Origin: Tenacibaculum agarivorans
GTDB taxonomy: Bacteria; Bacteroidota; Bacteroidia; Flavobacteriales; Flavobacteriaceae
Assembly: GCF_001936575.1 (NCBI RefSeq)
Contig: NZ_MSMP01000002.1
Span: 228,241 to 292,240, forward strand
Direction of reading: 5' to 3'
DNA length: 64,000 nt
A program made the translations under genes and the position numbers. Within the stretch, counting starts at the first letter, position 1, and each line of letters starts with the position of its first letter. Shown piece after piece: positions 1 through 8,581 of the stretch. The notes beneath the pieces were generated by a model. The model worked only from the letters and a program-made list of their open reading frames with translations. It ran no database searches and had not been told where the DNA came from.

Positions 1-1
1 A

Positions 2-1006
2 AACATAAGTGGAAATAATTATGTGTCTGCAGCAGGGCCATGGGTAGATACCTTACGAAGGAAAGATGCTTCAATGAATCATAAACATTTACATCTTACA
101 AAAGGAATACACATTGTTTTTCCTGTAGAAAAATTACCAATTAAACAGTCTATTTATTTTGATGTACCAGATGGGCGAATGGTTTTTGCAATTCCCAGAG
201 GTAGGTGTACGTATGTAGGTACAACAGATACCAATTATTATGGTAATTTGGATAGGGTAGTAGCTACTGAAGAAGACGCCACGTATTTGTTGAATGCAAT
301 TAACAACATGTTTCCTGATATTCATTTAACCATAGCGGATATAGAATCTAATTGGGCAGGACTCAGACCTTTAATACATGAGGAAGAAAAAGATCCATCT
401 GATTTGTCTAGAAAAGACGAAATTTTTATTTCTAAAACTGGTTTAATTTCTATTGCTGGAGGAAAATTAACAGGATATCGAAAAATGGCTCATCGAGTTA
501 TTGATGCTGTATTAAAAACGATGAGTGAAAAAAGAAAGAAATCATTAAAAAAATCTGAGACAGATCATATTTCATTAGTCAATCCAACAATGATTTCTTC
601 AGAAGAGGTAGATCAATACCAAAAAGAACTAGAAGTTACATTACAAGATTTAGGTATTGAGGATTCTTATTTTGCTTGGTATTTATGTACTAACTATGGA
701 AAAAGTGCAACTAAGATTGTAGATAAAATATCATTTTTTATGACAGGTACCGTAGAAGAACGCTTAATCCGTGCGGAGTTATGGTATTGTGTTCATTTTG
801 AAATGACAAATGGACTAGCAGATTTCTTTGTAAGACGTACAGGCAGATTATATTTTGATATTCAAAGTGTATCTAAATATGTTGATATTGTTGTTAAAGA
901 CTGTATTAAAATATTGGACTGGGATGACAAACGTGTACAAGAAGAAAGAGAGAGTTTACATATACTTTTAGCAGATGCAACAACGTATTATGAAACAGAA
1001 TTTTAG
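2..1006 (+). CDS. glpD: Glycerol-3-phosphate dehydrogenase, C-terminal part (5' end outside window)
   Basis: FAD-dependent enzyme that oxidises sn-glycerol-3-phosphate to dihydroxyacetone phosphate and passes electrons to the quinone pool at the inner membrane. The reading frame is open from the first bases of the window (NISGNNYVSAAGPWVD), so the GTG at 23 is not the true start and the N-terminal Rossmann half lies upstream. Visible family marks are the AAGPWVD segment, the WAGLRPL segment, the ISIAGGKLTGYRKMA FAD-binding stretch, and a helical C-terminal DAO_C domain containing ELWYCVHFEMTNGLADFFVRR. The following lipoprotein gene overlaps its 3' end, which suggests co-transcription. The assignment is firm at family level. 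A glpA-type name would be the only alternative. Confidence 0.9.
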   Translation, partial: NISGNNYVSAAGPWVDTLRRKDASMNHKHLHLTKGIHIVFPVEKLPIKQSIYFDVPDGRMVFAIPRGRCTYVGTTDTNYYGNLDRVVATEEDATYLLNAINNMFPDIHLTIADIESNWAGLRPLIHEEEKDPSDLSRKDEIFISKTGLISIAGGKLTGYRKMAHRVIDAVLKTMSEKRKKSLKKSETDHISLVNPTMISSEEVDQYQKELEVTLQDLGIEDSYFAWYLCTNYGKSATKIVDKISFFMTGTVEERLIRAELWYCVHFEMTNGLADFFVRRTGRLYFDIQSVSKYVDIVVKDCIKILDWDDKRVQEERESLHILLADATTYYETEF

Positions 1007-2351
1007 TACTTTAATCTTGAATAATTTTCGCACTCTTTTAATAGTTTTTTGCGTATTTCTTTTTTCTTCATGTACACAAGAAAAGAAAACAATTAGCATT
1101 AGTGCACAAAATTATTATGCTTGTATAGATCAAGTTACAAATACTTTAGTTCACGATATTTTTTCGCCACCAGTAGCCAGTAGGGTATATGTATATCCTA
1201 ATATTGCAGCGTATGAAATTATAGCTCAAAATGATGAAAATTATCTGTCTTTATCATCTCAAATAGAATCGTTACAAAAGATTCCTGTGGTAAATGCAGA
1301 TGCTGTGAATACAAAAGTAGCCGCTTTAGTAGCTTATATGGAAGTTAGTAAAAAACTTACTTTCACACATGATTTTGTGAATAAACTTCAAGATTCATTA
1401 TATAAAAGTTGGGAAAAAATAAATAAAAATGAGTTTGAAGTGTCTAAAAATTATGGAGAAAAAGTAGCACAACATATACAAGAGTGGTTTACAAACGATC
1501 ATTACAATCAAACGAGAACAATGCCAAAGTTTTCAGTCGATACTGATGATATTTCTAGATGGCAGCCTACACCACCATCATACATGGATGGAATAGAACC
1601 ACATTGGAATAAAATTACTCCTTTGGTTTTAAACTCAGCTTCTCAATTCAAACCTGAAAGGCATCCTGATTTTTCTCTTGAAAAGACTAGCGATTTTTAC
1701 AAAGAATTGCTTGAGGTTTATCAAGTGACAAATGAAATAAGAGAAAAGGGAGATGAGGCAGAAGAGGTTAAAATAGCTCAATTTTGGGATTGTAATCCTT
1801 ATGTGGCAGTAAGTACAGGACATTTAACTGTAGCGACTAAAAAAATAACCCCAGGTGGACATTGGGTAGGGATAACCAAAATAGCTTGTATTCAAAATAA
1901 ATTAAGTTTTGAAGAAGCAATTTATGCACATACCTATACTTCAATAGGAATGTTTGATGCTTTTATAAGTTGTTGGGATGAAAAGTATAGAAGTAATCTA
2001 ATACGACCTGAAACTTTAATTAATACAACTATTGATAAAAACTGGATTCCACTTTTACAAACTCCCCCGTTTCCAGAATATACAAGTGGTCATTCAGTGG
2101 TTTCTGGAGCGGCATCAACTATACTAACTCATGTTTTTAAAGACAATTTTGCTTTTGTAGACACTACTGAATTGCCTTATGGATTACCCTCAAGAAAATT
2201 TACCTCTTTTAATCAGGCAGCGGAAGAAGCAGCAATAAGTAGACTTTATGGAGGAATTCATTACAGAGCAGCTGTAGATAATGGTTTAGTACAAGGTAGA
2301 AATATTGGTAAGTATATTTGTGAGAAAATACAACTAAAGAAAAAAGGATAG
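990..2351 (+). CDS. Vanadium haloperoxidase / PAP2-like lipoprotein
   Basis: Exported lipoprotein of the vanadium chloroperoxidase/PAP2 acid phosphatase superfamily. I chose ATG 990 because it gives a clean lipoprotein signal (MKQNF, a hydrophobic run, then LFSSCTQ). The ATG at 975 would add five residues. The superfamily motifs are in order in the C-terminal half: K-x6-RP in KYRSNLIRP, SGH in FPEYTSGHS, and SR-x5-H in SRLYGGIHYRAAVD. The middle carries the helical region usual in Bacteroidetes members. Substrate (halide peroxidation or phosphoester hydrolysis) cannot be told from sequence. It overlaps the dehydrogenase gene by 17 bases, so the two are probably one transcript, which ends at the hairpin just after the stop codon. 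Confidence 0.82.
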   Translation: MKQNFSTLILNNFRTLLIVFCVFLFSSCTQEKKTISISAQNYYACIDQVTNTLVHDIFSPPVASRVYVYPNIAAYEIIAQNDENYLSLSSQIESLQKIPVVNADAVNTKVAALVAYMEVSKKLTFTHDFVNKLQDSLYKSWEKINKNEFEVSKNYGEKVAQHIQEWFTNDHYNQTRTMPKFSVDTDDISRWQPTPPSYMDGIEPHWNKITPLVLNSASQFKPERHPDFSLEKTSDFYKELLEVYQVTNEIREKGDEAEEVKIAQFWDCNPYVAVSTGHLTVATKKITPGGHWVGITKIACIQNKLSFEEAIYAHTYTSIGMFDAFISCWDEKYRSNLIRPETLINTTIDKNWIPLLQTPPFPEYTSGHSVVSGAASTILTHVFKDNFAFVDTTELPYGLPSRKFTSFNQAAEEAAISRLYGGIHYRAAVDNGLVQGRNIGKYICEKIQLKKKG

Positions 2352-2377
2352 CTTTATAAAAAACTATCCTTTTTTTA
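2341..2377 (+). terminator. Rho-independent terminator after the haloperoxidase-like gene
   Basis: An A-rich arm AAAAAGGATAG and its complement CTATCCTTTTT flank a short loop and run directly into a T tract. The left arm overlaps the stop codon region of the preceding gene. Confidence 0.8.
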
Positions 2378-2414
2378 ATTCAATATTTAGGTTGAATCTT
2401 TGGTTCTATTGAAG

Positions 2415-2443
2415 TGGTGATTGAGCTTGTCGAAATCACACTC
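2415..2443. repeat. Small intergenic palindrome (GAGCTTGTCGAAA type)
   Basis: The stretch GTGATTGAGCTTGTCGAAAT followed by CAC is an imperfect palindrome with GTGATT/AATCAC outer arms. Short sequences of this GAGCTTGTCGAAA kind are common between genes in Flavobacteriia. A related core (TTGAGTGCAGTCGAAAGG) occurs near 35024. It lies between convergent genes and has no visible coding role. Confidence 0.35.
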
Positions 2444-2468
2444 TTATTCTTACCAATTTTCACATAAT

Positions 2469-4307
2469 TTAAATGTGTTTAATAAAATCTAAAAACACTT
2501 TTTTATGGAGTTCTAAATCAATTTTTGGAGATATAGCTACTCTTGCTATATAATCTTTATCAGATTCCTTTGTAGTACCTTGAGTAGAGGTGGCTGGAAT
2601 GGTCCAGTAACATCCTTTTAATTGACCATAACTTACACAATACTTACTTTCATCTGGAATTTCAGAAATCATCAAATTAATTAATTTCAGATTTAAAGCC
2701 CTTTTATAGATTTCTCTTTCTTCATCAGAATTACCTTTGGTAGGTAAATCTAAAGAAAATACAGACGGAGTAAATCCTTGTTTAGCTAATTCTTCAGAAA
2801 CAAAATTAATTTTAGCTTCTGGCAATTCTTTTTCTATGAAACTTACAAATTCACGAGTATTGTTATAGGCATCATGAATTCTTTGATTCATAGAAGGCAT
2901 TTGTTCCGCTAAAATTTCTAACTGGAGTTCCGTAGCCTCGTTATCACATAATTGAATATGCTTAGCTATTTTATCCATTAAAGGAGCAGCTTTTGTATTT
3001 GCAGTACAATACCCAGCAGTACATTTACCACCACTTGGAAATTTAGAACCACTAACATAAGCTATGGTTTGTACTGAAGCTAACATGTCTTGATCTCCTA
3101 AAAAATGGACATTTGGACAAAATGTTTGATCTAAAATAAAAACAGGCTCAATAGCTAGTTCACCTAATGTAGTTGTACGTTGTTTACTTAGTACTTCTTT
3201 TAATTGTATAAGATCAGGCACTTCTACCCTTGGGTTTGTAGGGATTTCAGCTATTATATAAGGTACAGCATTTTCTTCAGCAACCTTATTTAAAACAATG
3301 TCAATACTTTTTACCATATCATTATCACCATCTACAGGTAAATCCATAACATCTACTTGAGGCAAACATGCTACCACACGTCTAGCTTGATCATTAGTAC
3401 CTCCATAACAGTTGGGAGGAACTATAATTTTTATAGACTTACCAGCATGATTTTCCATAGCATGATCTATCAATCCCATTACAATAGCATACTGAATAGA
3501 AAGTCCACTTGATCCTACCACAGCAGTTGTATTTACTCCAGTAATTTCTTTAATGGTATCTATGACTTTTGATTTGTTTTCAGTAGTATTATATTGAGTA
3601 TGAGTAAATATTCCAGTTAATTGCTGTAAAGCTATTAATGTATTGATCGGAGTCATTGCTATGGTTTCCCTTCTTCTTACATGTTGAATTTCAGAAATAT
3701 AATCCTTGTTTTCTTCTCCCTTAATCAATAAAATACTTCCCAGATTAGGAGAAGCATTAATCACAAAATCAACATTAGGAGTCAAATCAAAATGACAAAT
3801 TTGTTCTTGTTCACTATATATAACAGTACTACCTTCAAATTCAGGAATAGTGTTGAAATCAGCTACTTGTTGTACTTCAAAATTATAACCATAAACTTTT
3901 TGAATAGTGTCAACATCAAAATGTTTAGGGAGTTCATTTTTATAAAGAAGTAATGTATTCTTTTTAGCAAATAAATTTTTTCTAAGAATAGCTAAAATAG
4001 GTGTAGTGACCGATGAAAAGCTAATGACTTGTTCAGATTTAATATGATTTAAATTAGCTATGGTCCATTCTAATACTGATGAAAGTGGATGACCTAATCT
4101 GATGTAATCATAAGCAGTTGGTAATTCATTAAGAACTGCCTGATTATAATTGTTAGTATTAAATAGCGTTTCAAATTCCTGTAAGAATTCAGTTTTAGCT
4201 AATGATTCATTATATATGTCTAGTCTATGCGTAGTAAGATTTAACCAATCTGTAGGTAAATTTTCTATTACATTTTTAATATAAGATACTACTTTACTGT
4301 CTTGCAT
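2469..4307 (-). CDS. PLP-dependent Cys/Met-metabolism-type enzyme
   Basis: Cytoplasmic pyridoxal-phosphate enzyme of the cystathionine gamma-synthase/lyase fold. The C-terminal two thirds carry the fold-type I core: a glycine-rich cofactor-phosphate region near AVVGSSGLSIQYA, an IIAEIPTNPRVEVPDL segment matching the family's ENPxNP region, an ILDQTF segment with the pyridine-nitrogen aspartate, and SGSKFPSGGKCTAGYC, which should contain the Schiff-base lysine. At 612 residues it is about 200 longer than ordinary family members. The extra part is an N-terminal domain of roughly 200 residues that I do not recognise. The gene stands alone, convergent with the gene to its left. The reaction and substrate are not predictable, so a specific name such as metB would be a guess. 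Confidence 0.75.
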   Translation of the reverse strand: MQDSKVVSYIKNVIENLPTDWLNLTTHRLDIYNESLAKTEFLQEFETLFNTNNYNQAVLNELPTAYDYIRLGHPLSSVLEWTIANLNHIKSEQVISFSSVTTPILAILRKNLFAKKNTLLLYKNELPKHFDVDTIQKVYGYNFEVQQVADFNTIPEFEGSTVIYSEQEQICHFDLTPNVDFVINASPNLGSILLIKGEENKDYISEIQHVRRRETIAMTPINTLIALQQLTGIFTHTQYNTTENKSKVIDTIKEITGVNTTAVVGSSGLSIQYAIVMGLIDHAMENHAGKSIKIIVPPNCYGGTNDQARRVVACLPQVDVMDLPVDGDNDMVKSIDIVLNKVAEENAVPYIIAEIPTNPRVEVPDLIQLKEVLSKQRTTTLGELAIEPVFILDQTFCPNVHFLGDQDMLASVQTIAYVSGSKFPSGGKCTAGYCTANTKAAPLMDKIAKHIQLCDNEATELQLEILAEQMPSMNQRIHDAYNNTREFVSFIEKELPEAKINFVSEELAKQGFTPSVFSLDLPTKGNSDEEREIYKRALNLKLINLMISEIPDESKYCVSYGQLKGCYWTIPATSTQGTTKESDKDYIARVAISPKIDLELHKKVFLDFIKHI

Positions 4308-4728
4308 AATTTTTACTTGAAATTGACCGCAAGATACGTTAATTAAGATTTTCTACTGGTAAATGAATTGCAACTTTATTCATAATTATATACTAAAACT
4401 TTAGTTTTTGAGTCATAGTAATATATAATGGTAGAAAGTTAGTTGTTTTTTAAACTTATTTTCTTAGATTACACATGCAGAGGGGAAGTTACTCATGTAT
4501 TTTATCGTATCATTTATAGTTTTTAAACGTAAAATGTTTTAGGAGCTAAAAGGCAAATATGCTAGGTTTAATGGTGTAATTTGATGAAAGTCAAAGATAA
4601 ATGTTTAGGCTTAAACCTTTTGCTTATGTTAAAATGTGTTTCATCTATGGCAAGTATAGGGTTGATAATAACAGAGGGGTTAAATAGGTAAAAAAGGAGT
4701 ACTTTTATTTCAAATAATAATTAGGAAG
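4308..4728. other. Divergent intergenic region, no gene seen
   Basis: This AT-rich 421-base space lies between the start of the PLP enzyme gene (leftward) and the start of the receiver gene (rightward), so it must hold both promoters. I see no convincing full TAnnTTTG promoter. A near match, TACTTTTA, lies near 4699 in front of the receiver gene, and TAGGAAG immediately precedes its ATG as a possible weak ribosome site. No repeats or RNA gene were recognised. Confidence 0.4.
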
Positions 4729-5145
4729 ATGATAAAAAGAAGGTTAAATGTTTTATTGATAGAAGATCATTTCATTGAAATAATGAAGTTTAAAAAGACA
4801 GTTTCATTTGCTGAAATTCAACATAGTATTACGGAAGCAAAAGATGGAGCTGAGGCATTTAAAATTTTAGAAGATAAAAGTAGGATGCCTGATTTAATTT
4901 TATTGGATTTAAATATGCCAAAAATGAGCGGTGTAGAATTCTTATCTATTTTAAAAAATAGTGAAGAGTTAAGACATATTCCAACAGTCATTTTAACTAC
5001 TTCAGATAATCAAAAAGATTTAGAAGAGTGTTATAGATTAGGTATTTCTGGTTATATATTAAAACCCTTAAAATATAAAGATTATGCCACTAAAATTGAA
5101 GCTGTTTTAAACTATTGGAGTTTAAATGAATTGAAAAAGTATTAA
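4729..5145 (+). CDS. Single-domain response regulator (CheY/Rcp1-like receiver)
   Basis: A 138-residue stand-alone receiver domain with no output domain. The acidic pair IED sits at residues 11-13, the phospho-acceptor is D60 in LILLDLNMPKMSG, the conserved threonine is in VILTTSD and the lysine in GYILKPLK. The domain resembles Rcp1-type receivers that work with PAS or phytochrome kinases. It is the first gene on this strand before the H-NOX/kinase operon. A decayed duplicate of the same gene lies immediately downstream, between it and H-NOX. It probably takes phosphate from one of the two kinases of that operon or serves as a phosphate sink. That role is inferred from position. Confidence 0.9.
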   Translation: MIKRRLNVLLIEDHFIEIMKFKKTVSFAEIQHSITEAKDGAEAFKILEDKSRMPDLILLDLNMPKMSGVEFLSILKNSEELRHIPTVILTTSDNQKDLEECYRLGISGYILKPLKYKDYATKIEAVLNYWSLNELKKY

Positions 5146-5297
5146 ATTAAAAAGAATTATTTTTGCTAGATTTTTAAATCTAAAGAGGAAGAAATTTAAT
5201 TTTGAAATAGTATTAATACTGAGTAAATCAAGTACGAATACAAGTTTAGAATAAAGTATATTGTAATCAATATAAAAATAATACAGCTCAGTAATTC

Positions 5298-5678
5298 AAG
5301 CTAAATGTTTGATGAGAATCGGATATTAAAAAGGGGACAACTTCATTTACATTAAATTCTACATAAAGTTATAAAACTAAAGGAACTTAAAAGATATTTT
5401 TTAAATTTTAGAAAATAAAAATAGGATTCCTGATTAAATTTTATTAGTTTTAAACAAGCCAAGACCAGTGGCGTAAGTTATTTATCTATTTAAATACAAC
5501 AACAAACTAAAACGTATTCCAAAAGCAATTTAACTACTACAAACAATCAAAAACTTTGGAAGAATGTTGTAAATAGATATTTCTGGTTAAATCCTTAAAT
5601 TTTAAAATATAAAGATATGCTACGGCAATTGAAGTAGTCTAGTGTATTATTAGTGTAAATAAATTGAAAAATATCAAA
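5298..5678 (+). pseudogene. Decayed tandem duplicate of the receiver gene
   Basis: Base-by-base reading shows a degraded copy of 4745-5145. Shared runs include CTAAATGTTTGAT-like start sequence, CCTGATTAAATTTTATTAG against CCTGATTTAATTTTATTGG, TTATCTATTT, CGTATTCCAAAAGCAATTTA, and TAAATTGAAAAATATCAAA against TGAATTGAAAAAGTATTAA. The copy has in-frame stops (for example the TGATTAA that replaces TGATTTA), many A/T changes and small deletions, so no receiver can be made. It fills almost the whole gap between the intact receiver and H-NOX, ending two bases before the H-NOX ATG. The H-NOX promoter or ribosome site may therefore have evolved inside dead coding sequence. Confidence 0.85.
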
Positions 5679-5679
5679 C

Positions 5680-6219
5680 ATGAAAGGAATTGTTTTTACT
5701 GAATTCTTGGACTTAGTGGAAGATAAATTTGGTCTCGAAATGGTAGATAAAATTATCTCACAATCTAAATTAGAATCTGAGGGTGTATATACTTCTATTG
5801 GAACATACAAATTTTCTGAAATGCTACAATTACTTCAGAATTTAAATGACAATACAGGGATTTCAATTAATGATTTATTATTAACATATGGCGAGCATTT
5901 TTTCTCGGTAATTGAGTCAAGTTATTCAGGATTGTTAGCTACTTATAAAGACCCAATAGAAATGCTTTCATCTATAGAAAATCATATTCATGTAGAAGTA
6001 CGAAAAATCTATCCAGATGCTGAATTACCTGTTTTTATAGTAGAAGAAAAAACAAAGGATTCACTAGTTATGATTTATAAATCGAGTAGAGCCATGTATT
6101 ATTTTGGACTAGGCTTAATGAATAAAACGTTCCAACACTTTGGATCTACAGCAGAAATAGTATTAGAAAAAATAAAAGAAGATGGTACAGAAGTAAAATT
6201 TATCATCAATAAAAGCTAA
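5680..6219 (+). CDS. H-NOX heme nitric-oxide sensor
   Basis: Stand-alone H-NOX (heme nitric oxide/oxygen binding) protein of 179 residues, the normal family length. It begins MKGIVFTEFLDLVEDKFG, the typical H-NOX start. The heme-ligating histidine is H104 in NHIHVEVRKIYPDA, and the YxSxR heme-propionate motif is Y133-S135-R137 in YKSSR. In this family NO binding changes the activity of a partner histidine kinase, and the next gene, ten bases away, encodes one. Expected location is the cytosol. Whether it discriminates NO from O2 depends on distal-pocket residues that I cannot judge without an alignment. Confidence 0.93.
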   Translation: MKGIVFTEFLDLVEDKFGLEMVDKIISQSKLESEGVYTSIGTYKFSEMLQLLQNLNDNTGISINDLLLTYGEHFFSVIESSYSGLLATYKDPIEMLSSIENHIHVEVRKIYPDAELPVFIVEEKTKDSLVMIYKSSRAMYYFGLGLMNKTFQHFGSTAEIVLEKIKEDGTEVKFIINKS

Positions 6220-6229
6220 ATAAAGCTAA

Positions 6230-7447
6230 ATGAGTGAAGAAAAGATAAGGATTTTAGAACGAAGCTTAAAGAGGGAGAAAGCTGCCAGAAAAGCCGCCGA
6301 AAAAATACTAGAAGACAAATCTAGAGAGCTCTACTTTTTATCTGAGGAGTTAAAAAAATCAAACTTTAAGTTAGAAAACTTGCTCAGTGAAAAATCTTCA
6401 GAGTTAAAAGGGGTTTTTGAAAATATTTTAGATGCTTATGTTGTTATTGATTTAGATGGAAATGTTTTAAAATTTAATGAAGCTGCTATTACTTTTTTTG
6501 GTTATCCACAAGATGCTAAAAACCAATTGAATGTGTTAGATATAATTCATAAAGAAGATATGGATTATGCATTGTCGTCTTTTGCGGATTTGCAAACTAA
6601 GGGCTTTTTTAAAAATTATAGAGCTAGAGTATATACCAATAGCGGAGAAATTAAATGGGTGCATATCAATGCAAGTACTATTTATGATAAAAATCAAGTT
6701 CCTATTGCCGCACAAGGTATTGTAAGAGATATTACTCAAATCAAACTTTTAGAAGAGCAAAAAGAAGAAATATTTCAAAGATTAAAAGAAAAAAATAATG
6801 ACTTGTATGAATATGCTCATGTAGTTTCACATGATTTAAAATCTCCATTAAGAAGTATAGATGCTTTAATTTCTTGGATTAAAATGGAAAATGAAGGGAA
6901 ATTAGATGAAAGTACGGTTCAAAATATTGATTTAATAGAGAGTACATTAGAAAATATGGATAAACTAATATCTAATATTTTAGATTACTCTAGTGCAGAT
7001 ACAAAAATTGAAGAAGTAGAAATAGATTTAAATAGAGTACTAAATCATATAGAAAAAACAGTATTAATACCTGATCATATTAAAATTATCGTTTTATCGA
7101 AATTACCGGTGATAAAAGGAGATGGAACTAAGTTTCAGCAAGTATTTCAGAATTTAATAAGTAATGCTATAAAGTTTAACGACAAAGAGCAAGGAATTAT
7201 TGAAGTTGATTGTATAGAAAAAGGATCTTTTTACCAATTTTCAGTTAAAGATAATGGGGTAGGTATAGAACAAGAATATCATGATAAAATTTTTGAAGTT
7301 TTTCAATCATTAACCAAAAGAGAAGATTCTACAGGAATTGGATTGTCAATTGTTAAAAAAATAATAGACTTGTATGAAGGTACAATTTGGTTAGAAAGTA
7401 CTCCAAAAATAGGAACTACTTTTTATTTTACTATTAAAAAACAATAA
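6230..7447 (+). CDS. PAS-domain sensor histidine kinase, H-NOX partner
   Basis: Cytoplasmic 405-residue kinase with no membrane segment. Residues 1-60 form a charged coiled coil, and about 60-175 a PAS domain (LDAYVVIDLDGNVLKFNEAA to VPIAAQGIVRDIT). HisKA follows with phospho-acceptor H201 in VVSHDLKSPLRS, then HATPase_c with NLISNAIKFND, the DNGVGI G1 box and the TGIGLSIVKKI G2 box. It starts 10 bases after H-NOX and abuts the FIST gene with no gap, so co-expression is nearly certain. By analogy with known H-NOX-associated kinases, NO-loaded H-NOX should inhibit or switch its autophosphorylation. The HPt protein downstream is the likely phosphate acceptor. Confidence 0.92.
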   Translation: MSEEKIRILERSLKREKAARKAAEKILEDKSRELYFLSEELKKSNFKLENLLSEKSSELKGVFENILDAYVVIDLDGNVLKFNEAAITFFGYPQDAKNQLNVLDIIHKEDMDYALSSFADLQTKGFFKNYRARVYTNSGEIKWVHINASTIYDKNQVPIAAQGIVRDITQIKLLEEQKEEIFQRLKEKNNDLYEYAHVVSHDLKSPLRSIDALISWIKMENEGKLDESTVQNIDLIESTLENMDKLISNILDYSSADTKIEEVEIDLNRVLNHIEKTVLIPDHIKIIVLSKLPVIKGDGTKFQQVFQNLISNAIKFNDKEQGIIEVDCIEKGSFYQFSVKDNGVGIEQEYHDKIFEVFQSLTKREDSTGIGLSIVKKIIDLYEGTIWLESTPKIGTTFYFTIKKQ

Positions 7448-8581
7448 ATGAAAACAGTACAGTTAAAGAAAAATAAGAATACCGACTGGAAATATATAAG
7501 TAAAAAATTAATATTAAAAGAACCTTTAGTATTGGTTTTTGGAAATAGATATTTATTAGAAAGTGATACAATTCTTGGAGAAGTTCAAGAATTATTTAAA
7601 GATGGACATATTGTTTTTGGATCTACTTCTGGAGATATTACCGCTGATGAAGTGGATGATGAAAGTATAACTATAACTGCCATTGAATTTGAAAAAAGTA
7701 GTTTTTTAATTAAAACAGTAAATGTTTTAGACTCAAAAGAAGATAGTTTTGATGTAGGTAAAGCGTTAATCGATCAATTTCCAAAAGAACAATTAAAACA
7801 TGTATTTATAGTATCTGAAGGTAGTTTTACCAACGGTAGCCAACTTACTAAAGGAATGAATGCTGCTACACAAGACAATTTACTAATTACAGGAGCCTTG
7901 TGCGGAGATGACGCTCGATTTGAGAAAACACTTTCTTCATACAATGAAAATCCAAAATCAGGAGAAATAGTAGCCATAGGTTTATATGGAGACGCATTAG
8001 AAGTCTCTTTTTCTATTAATGGAGGCTGGACGCCTTTTGGACCAGAAAGAATAGTTACAAAATCAGATAAAAATATTCTATATGAATTAGATGGCAAACC
8101 TGCTTTAGATTTGTACAAAAAGTACCTAGGAGAAAAATCGAATGAATTACCAGGAGCTGCTCTTTTATATCCGTTAAAGGTAAAGTCTACCAATGATAAG
8201 CATTCTATTGTAAGAACCATTTTAAATATAAATGAAGAAGATAATTCTATGATTTTAGCTGGAGATATTATAGAAGGTGCACAAGTTCAATTAATGATGA
8301 CAAATGTAGATAATATTGTAAATGCAGCAGAATTAGCAGCTACTAATGCTAACGAATTACGAAAGAAGAAATCAGAATTAGCTATTTTAGTGAGTTGTAT
8401 TGGCAGAAAGTTAGTTTTAGATCAAAGAGTGGAAGAAGAAATAGAAGAAGTAGTTGAAGTTGTAGGTGAAGATACTACCATTTGCGGACTATATTCTTAT
8501 GGAGAAATTGCTCCTTTTATTGGAGAACAACATTGTCAATTACACAATCAGACAATGACTATAACACTTATAAGCGAATGA
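7448..8581 (+). CDS. FIST-domain protein, NosP-like candidate second NO sensor
   Basis: A 377-residue cytoplasmic FIST protein. The FIST_N half covers about 30-220 (LVLVFGNRYL, HIVFGSTSGDI, LITGALCGDD) and the FIST_C half about 220-375, ending GEIAPFIGEQHCQLHNQTMT, a typical FIST_C finish. FIST proteins next to histidine kinases have been characterised in other bacteria as NosP, heme proteins that bind NO and control the kinase encoded beside them. The gene lies directly between two kinase genes, overlapping the second by ATGA. Several histidines are available as ligands but I cannot say which binds heme. The FIST fold is well supported. The NosP function is inferred from context. Confidence 0.85.
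   Translation: MKTVQLKKNKNTDWKYISKKLILKEPLVLVFGNRYLLESDTILGEVQELFKDGHIVFGSTSGDITADEVDDESITITAIEFEKSSFLIKTVNVLDSKEDSFDVGKALIDQFPKEQLKHVFIVSEGSFTNGSQLTKGMNAATQDNLLITGALCGDDARFEKTLSSYNENPKSGEIVAIGLYGDALEVSFSINGGWTPFGPERIVTKSDKNILYELDGKPALDLYKKYLGEKSNELPGAALLYPLKVKSTNDKHSIVRTILNINEEDNSMILAGDIIEGAQVQLMMTNVDNIVNAAELAATNANELRKKKSELAILVSCIGRKLVLDQRVEEEIEEVVEVVGEDTTICGLYSYGEIAPFIGEQHCQLHNQTMTITLISE

Noticed and set aside
7774..8220. Minus-strand 148-codon frame inside the FIST gene
   Set aside because: Fully inside a well-supported FIST gene and with no domain features.
8482..8577. Upstream extension of the second kinase by 32 codons
   Set aside because: It overlaps the conserved end of the FIST protein in another frame. 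The ATG at 8578 gives a normal ATGA coupling.
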